DNA of 64,000 bases from JBBIPA01 sp037443085 (GCA_037443085.1 JBBIPA010000005.1:1-64000); one strand, 5' to 3'. Positions 33,663 through 42,250 are shown, counted from the stretch's first letter. Made by a program: numbers and translations. Notes: generated by a model not told the origin, from the letters alone.

Positions 33663-34646
33663 ATGAGGTCGCAAATCTCCAAATTAACAACTGGATGGCT
33701 AGCAGTAGCAATAGTAGTGATACTGCTTATTCTACTGCCTGTGCTTAATGCTCCGCGGGAGTGGATGCTCTATGTCTTTCTCTTTCTTTTGTTCCTGGCG
33801 ATGTCCAATATGTGGAATCTGCTGGCCGGCTACACTGGTCTGATATCACTGTGCCAGCCTGCCTTCCTGGGAATTGCGGGGTATACAGTGGCCATAGGTA
33901 CCTGGGTCCAGATACCCTGGTGGGCAGGTCTTATCGGCGGCGCTGTCCTGGCCGGCATTTTCGCTATCCTGATAGCATTCCCCGTGTTCAGGCTGAGCGG
34001 TGTATACTTTGCTATTGGCACACTGGTTGTTCCCGAAGCGCTTCGCATTGTATTCTACCTGTGGAAACCTGTAGGTGGAGAACTGCATGGCGCTGGTGCC
34101 GGCTATATGATAAAAGATATTGCTGACCTGACCATGGCACATATGTACTGGATGGCCTTTGCCGTTGCCATAATCTCTGCAATCGTCATACGTATTATCC
34201 TCAAATCAAAACTGGGATTGGGATTGGCATCAATCCGCGATAACGAGCGGGCCGCCGCCAGTTGTGGAGTAAACACATTCTGGATTAAAGTGTACCCCTT
34301 CGTCATCGGGGCGATTATCACCGGCGTAGCCGGAGCTATTTTCTACCTTTATCAGGGCTACATAGAACCATCTGCCACCTTCAATGTAAGATGGACAATG
34401 ACCTTATTGTTGGCTACCGTGATAGGGGGGTTGCGCACCGAAGGAGGCCCTATTATCGGCACTATCATCTATGTTTTCCTGTACTTCCTGCTGGCACGCT
34501 TCGCTGGGATTAGTCTGCTTATACAGGGTATAATACTGGTTGTCATCATGCTACTCTCACCGCAGGGTATTGTGGGCATTGCCCGAACTACCAGGTTTTA
34601 TCGCTACCTGGAACGGCTGTTCAGTGCACGTCTTATAAAAGAATAA
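33663..34646 (+). CDS. livM: ABC transporter permease (LivM type)
   Basis: A 327-residue membrane permease. The ATG at 33663 behind CTAGGAGAAAA is chosen over the in-frame ATG at 33645, which would overlap livH. Family motifs are GYTGLISLCQPAFLGIAGY, the ATPase-contact loop SIRDNERAAASCGVN and TEGGPIIGTIIYVFL. The transhydroxylase alpha-2 gene follows after 100 bases that contain its strong ribosome site, so importer and catabolic enzymes are probably one unit. Confidence 0.92.
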   Translation: MRSQISKLTTGWLAVAIVVILLILLPVLNAPREWMLYVFLFLLFLAMSNMWNLLAGYTGLISLCQPAFLGIAGYTVAIGTWVQIPWWAGLIGGAVLAGIFAILIAFPVFRLSGVYFAIGTLVVPEALRIVFYLWKPVGGELHGAGAGYMIKDIADLTMAHMYWMAFAVAIISAIVIRIILKSKLGLGLASIRDNERAAASCGVNTFWIKVYPFVIGAIITGVAGAIFYLYQGYIEPSATFNVRWTMTLLLATVIGGLRTEGGPIIGTIIYVFLYFLLARFAGISLLIQGIILVVIMLLSPQGIVGIARTTRFYRYLERLFSARLIKE

Positions 34647-34746
34647 CTGTACTTTTTGAGTAGAAAGCAATAAATCCTCTCTGCCAGTTGCTTTTCTTTT
34701 GAATATCTTTATATTTTTAGAATAAAAAATTCAAAGGAGGTAAGGT

Positions 34747-37320
34747 ATGGCAAAAGGTGAACAGGTTTTCACCAACTGCACCACAGGCGGACCGGTCTTA
34801 GTCTATGTAAAAGACGACAAAATCACCCGCATCGAACCCCTGCAGTACAGCCCCGATGACCCTGGTCGTTGGACCATCGAGGCTCGTGGCAGGAAATTCT
34901 CGCCTTTCAACGTGGCGAAACTGTCCCCGTACATTCTAGCCGAGCGGTCTAGAATCTACTGCAAAGAAAGACTGCTCTATCCCATGAAGAGGGTGGACTT
35001 TGACCCCAAGAACAGGAACCCTCAAAACAGAGGCAAATCAGGGTATGAGCGTATCAGTTGGGACAAGGCTCTGGATATACTCTGCGAGGAAATAACTCGT
35101 GTGCAGACCAGCTATGGCCCGGGTACAGTCTTGACTACCCCTTCGTCACATCATAATTGGGGCAACATTGGTTACAGGCACAGCAGTTATCTTCGATTCA
35201 TGGGCATTCTAGGTGCCACCTATGCCGATCATAATCCCGATAGCTGGGAAGGCTGGCACTGGGGTGCCATGCATACCTTCGGCTATGCCTGGAGATTGGG
35301 TATCCCGGAGCAATACGATTTGCTGGAAGATGCCCTCAAGAACACTGGCATGATCGTCTACTGGTCCAGTGACCCTGATGGCGAACCCATGATTTACACG
35401 GGTCAGGAATCTACCATCTGGCGCTTCTGGCTGAAAGAGCTGGGCGTTAAAATGGTGGTCATCGATCCTCACTACAACTTCACGGCAATAAACCATGCTG
35501 ACAAATGGCTGGCGCCCAGACCGGGAACGGACGCTGCTATTGCTGCCGCCATCGCCCACGTCTGGCTCACCGAGAACACTTACGATAAAGACTATATTGC
35601 TACAAAGACATTCGGCTTCGAAAAGTGGAGGGACTATATCCTGGGTATCGATGACAAGATTCCCAAGACTCCCGAATGGGCTGAGGTAGAAAGCGGCGTA
35701 CCTGCCCGCGAGATCAAGGCTCTGGCACGGGAATGGGCTAAGAAAAAGACTATGCTCGCCTGTGGTGGTCTTGGCGGCGCTGCCTGTAGAGCCGCCTATG
35801 CCACTGAATGGGCACGAATGATGGTCTATCTGCAAGCGATGCAGGGCATGGGCAAGCCCGGTATCGGCATGTGGACTACCAATCAGGGCGTTCCCTACAA
35901 TGCCAATTTCTTCTTCCCTGGATATGCTGAGGGCGGTATCTGTGGTGACACTGCTAACAGCGCCGCTGGCTACCAGCTAGTTGCCCGTGGCATCACGCTG
36001 CATACCATCGCCTCCCAAGTAAACAACCCGTTGGGTCAGCACGTGCCCAGATTGCGTATTCCAGAAGCTATAATGAATCCACCTATTGAATGGCGGGGCA
36101 AGGGCTTCTGCGGTAACTCCACCGAGATGCAGTTCAAAAAGTACAAGTATCCGGAAGACGGCTATTCTCCCTGCAAGATGTTCTGGAGATATGGTGGCGC
36201 CTACATCGGTACCATGACCAATACCAACCGATGGGTTAAGATGTACCATACCCCCACACTGGAGTTCGTGGTCAATCAATCTATTTACATGGAGGGTGAA
36301 GCTAAATTCGCTGACCTCATCCTCCCCGCCTGCAGCAACTTCGAGAGGTTGGACATCGGCGAATGGGCGAACTGCTCCGGCTACATTCCTCATTCTTCAT
36401 CCGGCGTAAATCGCCGCACCATAGTTCTGATGAAGAAATGCATTGAGCCTTTAGGGGAATCGATGGCCGATTATGACATTTTTGCCACGGTGGCAAAGAA
36501 GCTTGGCTTCTACGAGAAGTTCACCGATGGTGGCAAAACCCTCTATGACTGGTGCAAAGACTACTTCAAGGCAACGGACCTGCCCAAGTACACCACCTGG
36601 GAAAAGTTCGAAAAGAAAGGGTACTTCGTTGTTCCTCTACCAAATGATTATAAACCCACGCCAGCCTTGCGATGGTTCGCCGAAGGTAGACGAAGGGATA
36701 CCCCTGACTGGGGACCCGTCGGCGGCGCTATCATGGGTCTGCCCGATGGCAGCGGTTTAGCTACTCAGACCGGTAAAATCGAGTTTGAATCTCAGAGCTT
36801 GAAACGATTTGACCCTAACGACCCCGAGCGGCCACCGGTCGCCAAATACATCCCTTCCTGGGAAGGCCATCGCACCACGGAGCTTTACTCCAAGTATCCC
36901 ATTCAGATCATAACGCCGCATCCAAAGTATAGCTTCCACACCATGTATGATGGCAAGGAATGCTGGATGAACGAAGTGCCCGAACATAGAGTAAAAGCAG
37001 CCGATGGCCATTACTATTGGGTGCTCCGCATCAACCCCAAGGATGCTGAGAAAAGAGGCATCAAGGAAGGTGACATTGTCAAAGCTTTCAACGATAGAGG
37101 CGCTGTGCTCTTGAGTGCCCAGCTTACCAATCGTGTTCCACCCGGCATAGCACATTCCTGGGAGTCCTGTGCTATCTATGAACCCATCGGGGAACCAGGA
37201 GCTTCTCCAGACAAGGGTGGCTGCATCAATCTACTGACACCTGAGCGCTTCGTATCTAAAAACGCCTGCGGTATGGCACCAGGCTCCTGCTTAATCGAAG
37301 TAGAGAAATGGAGGGCATAA
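34747..37320 (+). CDS. athL: Pyrogallol-phloroglucinol transhydroxylase-like alpha subunit (copy 2)
   Basis: An 857-residue Mo-bis-MGD enzyme of the DMSO reductase family. In Pelobacter acidigallici the transhydroxylase active site uses His144, Asp174, Ser175 (Mo ligand) and Trp176. Here SSHHNWG gives His135 and NPDSWEG gives Asp165-Ser166-Trp167. The whole set is shifted by nine residues with identical spacing. Tyr393 in FPGYAEG is a candidate for the catalytic Tyr404. As in that enzyme there is no N-terminal iron-sulfur motif and no Tat signal. The reaction would move a hydroxyl group between polyhydroxybenzenes with no net redox change. Strong site AAAGGAGGTAAGGT before the ATG. The beta subunit follows 3 bases later. 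The reference numbering is from memory. Confidence 0.85.
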   Translation: MAKGEQVFTNCTTGGPVLVYVKDDKITRIEPLQYSPDDPGRWTIEARGRKFSPFNVAKLSPYILAERSRIYCKERLLYPMKRVDFDPKNRNPQNRGKSGYERISWDKALDILCEEITRVQTSYGPGTVLTTPSSHHNWGNIGYRHSSYLRFMGILGATYADHNPDSWEGWHWGAMHTFGYAWRLGIPEQYDLLEDALKNTGMIVYWSSDPDGEPMIYTGQESTIWRFWLKELGVKMVVIDPHYNFTAINHADKWLAPRPGTDAAIAAAIAHVWLTENTYDKDYIATKTFGFEKWRDYILGIDDKIPKTPEWAEVESGVPAREIKALAREWAKKKTMLACGGLGGAACRAAYATEWARMMVYLQAMQGMGKPGIGMWTTNQGVPYNANFFFPGYAEGGICGDTANSAAGYQLVARGITLHTIASQVNNPLGQHVPRLRIPEAIMNPPIEWRGKGFCGNSTEMQFKKYKYPEDGYSPCKMFWRYGGAYIGTMTNTNRWVKMYHTPTLEFVVNQSIYMEGEAKFADLILPACSNFERLDIGEWANCSGYIPHSSSGVNRRTIVLMKKCIEPLGESMADYDIFATVAKKLGFYEKFTDGGKTLYDWCKDYFKATDLPKYTTWEKFEKKGYFVVPLPNDYKPTPALRWFAEGRRRDTPDWGPVGGAIMGLPDGSGLATQTGKIEFESQSLKRFDPNDPERPPVAKYIPSWEGHRTTELYSKYPIQIITPHPKYSFHTMYDGKECWMNEVPEHRVKAADGHYYWVLRINPKDAEKRGIKEGDIVKAFNDRGAVLLSAQLTNRVPPGIAHSWESCAIYEPIGEPGASPDKGGCINLLTPERFVSKNACGMAPGSCLIEVEKWRA

Positions 37321-37323
37321 AAA

Positions 37324-38151
37324 ATGGCTAAATATGGAATGGTAATAGATGTCTCCAGATGTGTTGCCTGCTTTTGTTGCTTCGCTGCCTGCAAGGACGA
37401 ACACTGGGATAATGACTATCCTCCTTACGCCGCAGCTCAGCCCAGATTCGGTCAATTCTGGATCAACCCCATAAAGAAAGAGCGGGGAACTTATCCCTGC
37501 ATCAAGGTTGCCTATGTGCCTAACCTATGCGTCCAGTGCGATAAAGCTCCCTGCATAGAAGCCGCCAGGAACGGTGCTGTATACAAACGACCTGATGGGA
37601 TAGTGATTATCGACCCCAAAAAGGCAGTGGGACAGCAGCAAATAGTAGAGTCCTGCCCCTACAAGGTCATCTTCTGGAACGAGGAAAGGAAACTCCCCCA
37701 GAAATGCACCTTTTGCGCCCACAGGCTCAAGGAAGGCAAAGTTCCTCGATGTGTTATGTCCTGCCCCAGCGAAGCCCTGAGGTTCGGCGACCTTGACGAC
37801 CCGAAAAGCGAGGTGGCCAAACTGGTGGCTTCAGGAAAAACCGAGCCCCTTTATCCGGAACATGACGTCAAACCCAGAATCCACTACCTGAATGTGCCCA
37901 AGATGTTCATCGCCGGCTCAGTGGTGTACGGTGATATCAAGGAATGCGCCGAAGGAGCTTCGGTAGTGCTTAGCTCAAACGGCAAATCAACGAATACTAC
38001 CACTAATGCCTTCGGTGACTTCATGTTTGACGGCCTGGCTGCTGGCAAATACTCCGTCAAGATTGAATGCAAAGGCTATGCCGCCAAAACTATTGACGTC
38101 GACCTCAAAACTGATAACTACGTGGGGGCAATAAATCTGAGCTTAGCGTAA
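37324..38151 (+). CDS. athS: Pyrogallol-phloroglucinol transhydroxylase-like beta subunit (copy 2)
   Basis: A 275-residue iron-sulfur subunit with two ferredoxin domains and a C-terminal transthyretin-like domain (GASVVLSSNGKS onward), the length and plan of transhydroxylase beta (about 274). Cysteines are C13-C16-C19-C23 (plus C18), C69-C72-C77, C111 and C128-C131-C143-C147. This leaves ligands for three [4Fe-4S] clusters. The fourth-cluster region is degenerate (IDPKKAVGQQQIVESCPY), as I recall it to be in the Pelobacter protein. That shared loss makes it a better orthologue than copy 1. It follows the alpha gene and precedes the ring-cleavage genes. Confidence 0.87.
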   Translation: MAKYGMVIDVSRCVACFCCFAACKDEHWDNDYPPYAAAQPRFGQFWINPIKKERGTYPCIKVAYVPNLCVQCDKAPCIEAARNGAVYKRPDGIVIIDPKKAVGQQQIVESCPYKVIFWNEERKLPQKCTFCAHRLKEGKVPRCVMSCPSEALRFGDLDDPKSEVAKLVASGKTEPLYPEHDVKPRIHYLNVPKMFIAGSVVYGDIKECAEGASVVLSSNGKSTNTTTNAFGDFMFDGLAAGKYSVKIECKGYAAKTIDVDLKTDNYVGAINLSLA

Positions 38152-38184
38152 ATCAAATGAGAGCCATATAGAAAGGAGCATTTC

Positions 38185-38949
38185 ATGATAGACATTTTCG
38201 ACTTAAAGGGCAAAGTAGCCATCGTCACTGGTGGTGCTGGCGGCATTGGCCGCGCTCTGGCGCTCGGCCTTGCCGATGCCGGCGCTGATGTGGTAGTAAC
38301 CAGCCGCTCACTTGGGCATCTGGAAGAGGCAGTTAAAGAGATAAAAGCTAAAGGAAAGAAGGCTCTGGCTATTTCTACAGATGTTACCCAGGTGAAATCA
38401 GTGGAAGATATGGTCGCTCGTGCCCTGAAGGAATTCCCGCGAATCGATATCCTGGTCAACACCGCAGGTATTGCCATTCGCAAGCCTGCGGAAGCTTTCC
38501 CCATTGATGAATGGCAACAGGTCATGGATATCAACACTCGCGGTACCTTCATCTGCTGCCAGGCAGTGGGACGGGAAATGATCAAGCAGCGCAGCGGCAA
38601 AATAGTAAACATGTCTTCAGTCAGAGGCAGATACGGCCTTCCTGTAGACTATGCCGCCTATTGCCCCAGCAAAGGTGCCGTAGACGCACTTACCAGAACG
38701 CTGGCCTGCGAATGGGCTAAATACAACGTGCTGGTAAATGCCGTAGCACCGACCGTAGTCGAAACCGCATTGACCAAACCTGCTCTAGCTGATCCGTCCT
38801 ACGCCCAAAGAATGAAAGCCCGCATTCCGCTGGGACGCTGGGCAATGCCAGAAGACATTGTTGGACCGACAATCTTCCTGGCTTCGAAAGCATCCGATTT
38901 TGTCACCGGGCAGATTGTCTACGTTGATGGTGGCGTAACCACCTGGTAA
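38185..38949 (+). CDS. SDR-family oxidoreductase, candidate phloroglucinol reductase
   Basis: A 254-residue classical short-chain dehydrogenase/reductase. The cofactor loop is TGGAGGIGRALALG. SRS after the second strand (VVVTSRSLGHL) suggests NADPH preference. The catalytic Ser lies in NMSSVRGRYG and the YxxxK pair in YAAYCPSKGAV. By sequence alone the substrate is open. Its place directly after the transhydroxylase and before a cyclase-family hydrolase makes NADPH-dependent reduction of phloroglucinol to dihydrophloroglucinol the best reading. The alternative is a generic 3-oxoacyl reductase. ATG behind GAAAGGAGCATTTC. Confidence 0.8.
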   Translation: MIDIFDLKGKVAIVTGGAGGIGRALALGLADAGADVVVTSRSLGHLEEAVKEIKAKGKKALAISTDVTQVKSVEDMVARALKEFPRIDILVNTAGIAIRKPAEAFPIDEWQQVMDINTRGTFICCQAVGREMIKQRSGKIVNMSSVRGRYGLPVDYAAYCPSKGAVDALTRTLACEWAKYNVLVNAVAPTVVETALTKPALADPSYAQRMKARIPLGRWAMPEDIVGPTIFLASKASDFVTGQIVYVDGGVTTW

Positions 38950-39062
38950 TATCAATGAGAAACCGTTTCGTCAGGAAGGAGATTATGAGCTCAAGATAGC
39001 CAAATATGCAAACATACTTTTTCCCTAACAATTAAAATTCACGATAAAAGGAGGTATTTACC

Positions 39063-39824
39063 ATGGGAAAAACAACACTTGTCGATTTAAGTCATCCATT
39101 TGGTTTTGGGGTGCCACTGTGGCCATATTTTAGCGATGTTCTGATTGAGCGTATCCACTATCATGCCAAAGCAGGAGTGCTCACCCAGAAACTTACCCTC
39201 ACCATGCACACTTCTACCCATGCCGACTCTCCAGCTCACGTGTTCGAGGGAGGCATGTACACCGATGAAATCCCCCTGGAGAAATACTACGGCACCGGCG
39301 TCGTCGTGGACATCCCCAAGAATAAATGGGGAGTGATTACCCCGGATGACCTGGAAAAAGCCAGGCCCAAGATAGAAAAGGACGACATCGTCATTGTCCA
39401 TACCCACTGGCACATCTATTATGGAGACAATACCAAATACTTCTGCTACTCCCCGGGACTGTATAAAGAAGCCGGTGATTGGTTTGTCGCCAAAGGAGTT
39501 AAGGCAGTTGGCGTTGACCAGCAGGCATTGGACCATCCACTGGCCACTGCCATAGGTCCGCACGGTTTAGGCCCGCTACGCCCGGATGTCTGCGCCGAGT
39601 ATGAAAAGGAAACCGGTCGCAAAGTAATGGATGACTTCCCTCTATGGGAGCCCTGCCACAACATTCTGCTCAGAAATGGTGTCATGGGCTATGAAAACGT
39701 GGGTGGTGATATCGATAAAGTCGTGGGTAAAAGAGTAACCCTGGCCGGCTGGCCAATTAGATGGACAAAGGGTGATGGCTCGATGGTAAGGCTGGTTGCC
39801 ATAGTAGACAAAGGCGACCAGTAA
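39063..39824 (+). CDS. Cyclase-family metallohydrolase, candidate dihydrophloroglucinol cyclohydrolase
   Basis: A 253-residue protein of the cyclase family (kynurenine formamidase / isatin hydrolase fold). The metal motif HxxTHxDxPxH is intact as HTSTHADSPAH (His49, His53, Asp55, His59). VVDIPKNKWGVITPDDLEK and VGVDQQALDHP are also family-typical. Members hydrolyse cyclic amides or ring ketones with Mn or Zn. In phloroglucinol degradation a cyclase-family enzyme opens dihydrophloroglucinol to 3-hydroxy-5-oxohexanoate, and this gene sits exactly where that step is expected. Strong site AAAAGGAGGTATTTACC before the ATG. Confidence 0.8.
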   Translation: MGKTTLVDLSHPFGFGVPLWPYFSDVLIERIHYHAKAGVLTQKLTLTMHTSTHADSPAHVFEGGMYTDEIPLEKYYGTGVVVDIPKNKWGVITPDDLEKARPKIEKDDIVIVHTHWHIYYGDNTKYFCYSPGLYKEAGDWFVAKGVKAVGVDQQALDHPLATAIGPHGLGPLRPDVCAEYEKETGRKVMDDFPLWEPCHNILLRNGVMGYENVGGDIDKVVGKRVTLAGWPIRWTKGDGSMVRLVAIVDKGDQ

Positions 39825-39868
39825 TCTAACCCAAACAACTCATTGAAAAAAACAACAAGGGAGGAAAT

Positions 39869-40207
39869 ATGAAAAAGGTTCGATTACAGGATGTCAAACC
39901 ATATTCAGCCCCCAAGCATTTCAACATGGTTGCCATGAGGCTTCAGGGTAAAGAGGAAACAGGGATCCAGAAATTCTGGATGGGACTATCATACTTCCTC
40001 CCTGGTGGCGGGGCTGAGTGGGCTTATGAGGACTCCCCCTCCGAGAAAGTCTATGTGGTACTGGATGGGGAAATCACCGTGAAATCCAAGACAGAGGAGC
40101 TCACACTCGGCCCGATGGACTCGCTATACCTGGCACCCAATGAAGGAAGAGAGATAATCAACAAGACCAATAAGCCAGCGACCATGCTGGTGGTCGTCAA
40201 CTACTAA
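39869..40207 (+). CDS. Small cupin-fold protein lacking histidine metal ligands
   Basis: A 112-residue single-domain cupin. The first motif region reads LPGGGAEWAYEDSPSEKVYV followed by VLDGE, keeping the Glu and Gly but not the two His of the usual HxH. The second region LGPMDSLYLAPNEGREI has no His either. It therefore probably binds no metal in the standard way. It lies between ring-opening and dehydrogenase candidates. It could be a ligand-binding or tautomerase-like accessory protein, or a regulator of the pathway. Function unknown. ATG behind AAGGGAGGAAAT. Confidence 0.75.
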   Translation: MKKVRLQDVKPYSAPKHFNMVAMRLQGKEETGIQKFWMGLSYFLPGGGAEWAYEDSPSEKVYVVLDGEITVKSKTEELTLGPMDSLYLAPNEGREIINKTNKPATMLVVVNY

Positions 40208-40282
40208 GCTAATCATCTGGTCTCTCTAAATTACTAATCGAATTTAATACTCAGCAGAATTAGCAAAATTAGGAGTAATACG

Positions 40283-41227
40283 ATGAAGACTGAAGACATC
40301 CGTACTATTGCTTTGCTTGGAGCCGGCATGATAGGGCATGGGCTGGCATTACATTTCGCCAAAGCTGGCTACCAGGTTTCTCTCTATTCGCGGACACAAC
40401 AAACTCTGGACAAGGCTATTGAAAGTGTTAAATCAAATCTCCCTGCCCTGCTGCAAAAACCAGCTAGTTCAGATGAAATGGAAAAGGTCGCCGGCAGAAT
40501 AACAACCACCACTGACCTGGCTAAAGCAGTAGCCAACGCGCCGATAGTTATCGAATCAATAGCCGAGGACCTGAAAATAAAACAGGATGTATTCCAGGAA
40601 TTAGACCGGATATGTCCCCCGGAGACCATCCTGGCCACCAACACATCGGTTATCAGCATCACTGAAATAGCTGCCAAATCCAAAAATAGAAGCAGAATAG
40701 TGGGAACACATTTCTGGTTTCCACCCTATCTCATCCCGCTGGTCGAGGTCGTCAAGGGGAAAGACACCTCCGATGAAACCATGGAAACAACGTTTCAGTT
40801 CATGAAAAAAGCAGGGAAATACCCCATAAAATGCCTGAAGGATGTACCTGGATTTGTAGCCAATCGCCTGCAACACGCCCTGTGGCGGGAGGCAATCTCA
40901 ATCGTAGAACACGGCATTGCCGACGCCGCCACTGTGGACGATGCTATTAAGAATAGCTTCGGTATTCGGATTGCCGTTCTGGGCCCTCTGGAAAACGCTG
41001 ATATGGCTGGCCTGGATTTGACCCTGGCCATTCACAATACCGTACTAAAAGATTTAGAGGCTTCTCCCAACCCCTCACCCCTGTTACAGGACAAAGTAAA
41101 GAAGGGAGAGCTTGGCTTTAAATCTGGCAAAGGCTTCTATGACAGCTGGACACCAGAAAAGATAAAACGCACGCGGGAAAATCTCCTGAAATACCTGCTG
41201 GCGTATTCCAGAAAAGAGCAGGGTTAA
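40283..41227 (+). CDS. 3-hydroxyacyl-CoA dehydrogenase family protein, candidate 3-hydroxy-5-oxohexanoate dehydrogenase
   Basis: A 314-residue two-domain dehydrogenase. The Rossmann NAD loop LLGAGMIGHGLALHFAKAG is at the N terminus. VIESIAEDLKIKQDVF follows, then the catalytic His in VGTHFWFPPYLIPLVEVVKG with its partner Glu, and the C-terminal helical domain starts near VPGFVANRLQHALWREA. The typical acyl-CoA enzyme motif reads HFFNP; here it is HFWFPP, which may mark a different, perhaps non-CoA, substrate. Position suggests NAD-dependent oxidation of 3-hydroxy-5-oxohexanoate to triacetate (3,5-dioxohexanoate). Ordinary beta-oxidation is the alternative. Confidence 0.8.
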   Translation: MKTEDIRTIALLGAGMIGHGLALHFAKAGYQVSLYSRTQQTLDKAIESVKSNLPALLQKPASSDEMEKVAGRITTTTDLAKAVANAPIVIESIAEDLKIKQDVFQELDRICPPETILATNTSVISITEIAAKSKNRSRIVGTHFWFPPYLIPLVEVVKGKDTSDETMETTFQFMKKAGKYPIKCLKDVPGFVANRLQHALWREAISIVEHGIADAATVDDAIKNSFGIRIAVLGPLENADMAGLDLTLAIHNTVLKDLEASPNPSPLLQDKVKKGELGFKSGKGFYDSWTPEKIKRTRENLLKYLLAYSRKEQG

Positions 41228-41268
41228 CCGCGTTCAGATACACTTTTCAGTGTTGCTCAGATTTTTAG

Positions 41269-41274
41269 TATAAT
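41269..41274 (+). promoter_or_regulatory. Possible -10 element before the BKACE gene
   Basis: TATAAT 35 bases before the ATG at 41309, without a convincing -35 at standard spacing. It may allow separate expression of the lyase gene. Confidence 0.3.
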
Positions 41275-41308
41275 TTGTTATCCAGAGCATACAACATAAG
41301 GAGGATAT

Positions 41309-42250
41309 ATGGCACAAATGGATAAACTCATTATAACCTGCGCCTTAACCGGCAATATTACCATGCCCACCCAGACATCCCATTTGCCTCTCTCGCCTCA
41401 AGAAATCATCGACGATGCCGTGAGAGCCGCCAATGCCGGGGCAGCCTCGGTCCACATTCATGGTAGAGACCCCAAGACCGCCAAACCGACCACAGACCCG
41501 GCAGTATATCGGGAAATTGCTGCCGGCATCAAAGCGCGCAGCAACGTCATCGTCTGTGTCACCACTGGTGGTACTGCGGATATGACGGCAGCACAGCGAG
41601 CGCAGGTAGTCCCCGCGCTAAAGCCTGAATTAGCCACCTTTAACATGGGCTCCATAAACTTCTCGATTCATCCCATAGCTGACCGCTACAAAGAGGATGA
41701 ATGGAAATACCCCTGGGAGAAGGATTTCGCCGCCAGTACCAAGGAATTTATCTTCAGAAACACCTTCAAAGATATCGAGCAACTATGTCAACTGATGGCG
41801 GAGAACAACACCAAACCCGAGCATGAGGTCTATGATGTGGGACATCTGTATAACCTCAACTTTTTCATCAGGAAAGGTATCATCAAACTGCCCATCTGGT
41901 TACAATTTGTTACTGGAATTCTGGGCGGCATTGGCTCCACTATTGAAGACGTCATGTATATGAAACACACCGCAGACAGGTTATTCGGTGCTGAAAACTA
42001 CAAGTGGTCAGTTATCGGTGCTGGATACCCCGCCGAATTCAACCTGGCAACACTGTCTATCATGATGGGCGGGCATGCCAGGGTAGGATTGGAAGACAAT
42101 ATCTTTGTGGAAAAGGGGAAACTTGGCACTAATGCCCAACTGGTAGAAAAAGTAGTCAGCATAGCCAGAATACTGGGACGAGAAATCGCCACACCTGATG
42201 AAGCCAGACAGATACTTGGTTTGAAGGGTAGAGATAAGGTCAACTACTAG
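41309..42250 (+). CDS. BKACE-family (3-keto acid cleavage) enzyme, candidate triacetate acetoacetate-lyase
   Basis: A 313-residue TIM-barrel enzyme of the beta-keto acid cleavage (DUF849) family, which condenses a 3-keto acid with acetyl-CoA to release acetoacetate. Zn-binding and active-site segments are ITCALTGNITMP at the N terminus, SVHIHGRDP (HxH), CVTTGG, FNMGSINF, HEVYDVGHL (Glu), VTGILGGIGST and MMGGHARVGLEDNI. Last gene of the block and followed by a terminator. In this context the expected substrate is triacetate (3,5-dioxohexanoate), giving acetoacetate plus acetoacetyl-CoA. Family members act on many keto acids, so this is inference. Confidence 0.85.
   Translation: MAQMDKLIITCALTGNITMPTQTSHLPLSPQEIIDDAVRAANAGAASVHIHGRDPKTAKPTTDPAVYREIAAGIKARSNVIVCVTTGGTADMTAAQRAQVVPALKPELATFNMGSINFSIHPIADRYKEDEWKYPWEKDFAASTKEFIFRNTFKDIEQLCQLMAENNTKPEHEVYDVGHLYNLNFFIRKGIIKLPIWLQFVTGILGGIGSTIEDVMYMKHTADRLFGAENYKWSVIGAGYPAEFNLATLSIMMGGHARVGLEDNIFVEKGKLGTNAQLVEKVVSIARILGREIATPDEARQILGLKGRDKVNY

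Noticed and set aside
38986..39000. Strong ribosome site followed by ATG and only four codons between the SDR and cyclase genes
   Set aside because: Too short to support as a gene; probably chance, although a leader peptide cannot be excluded.
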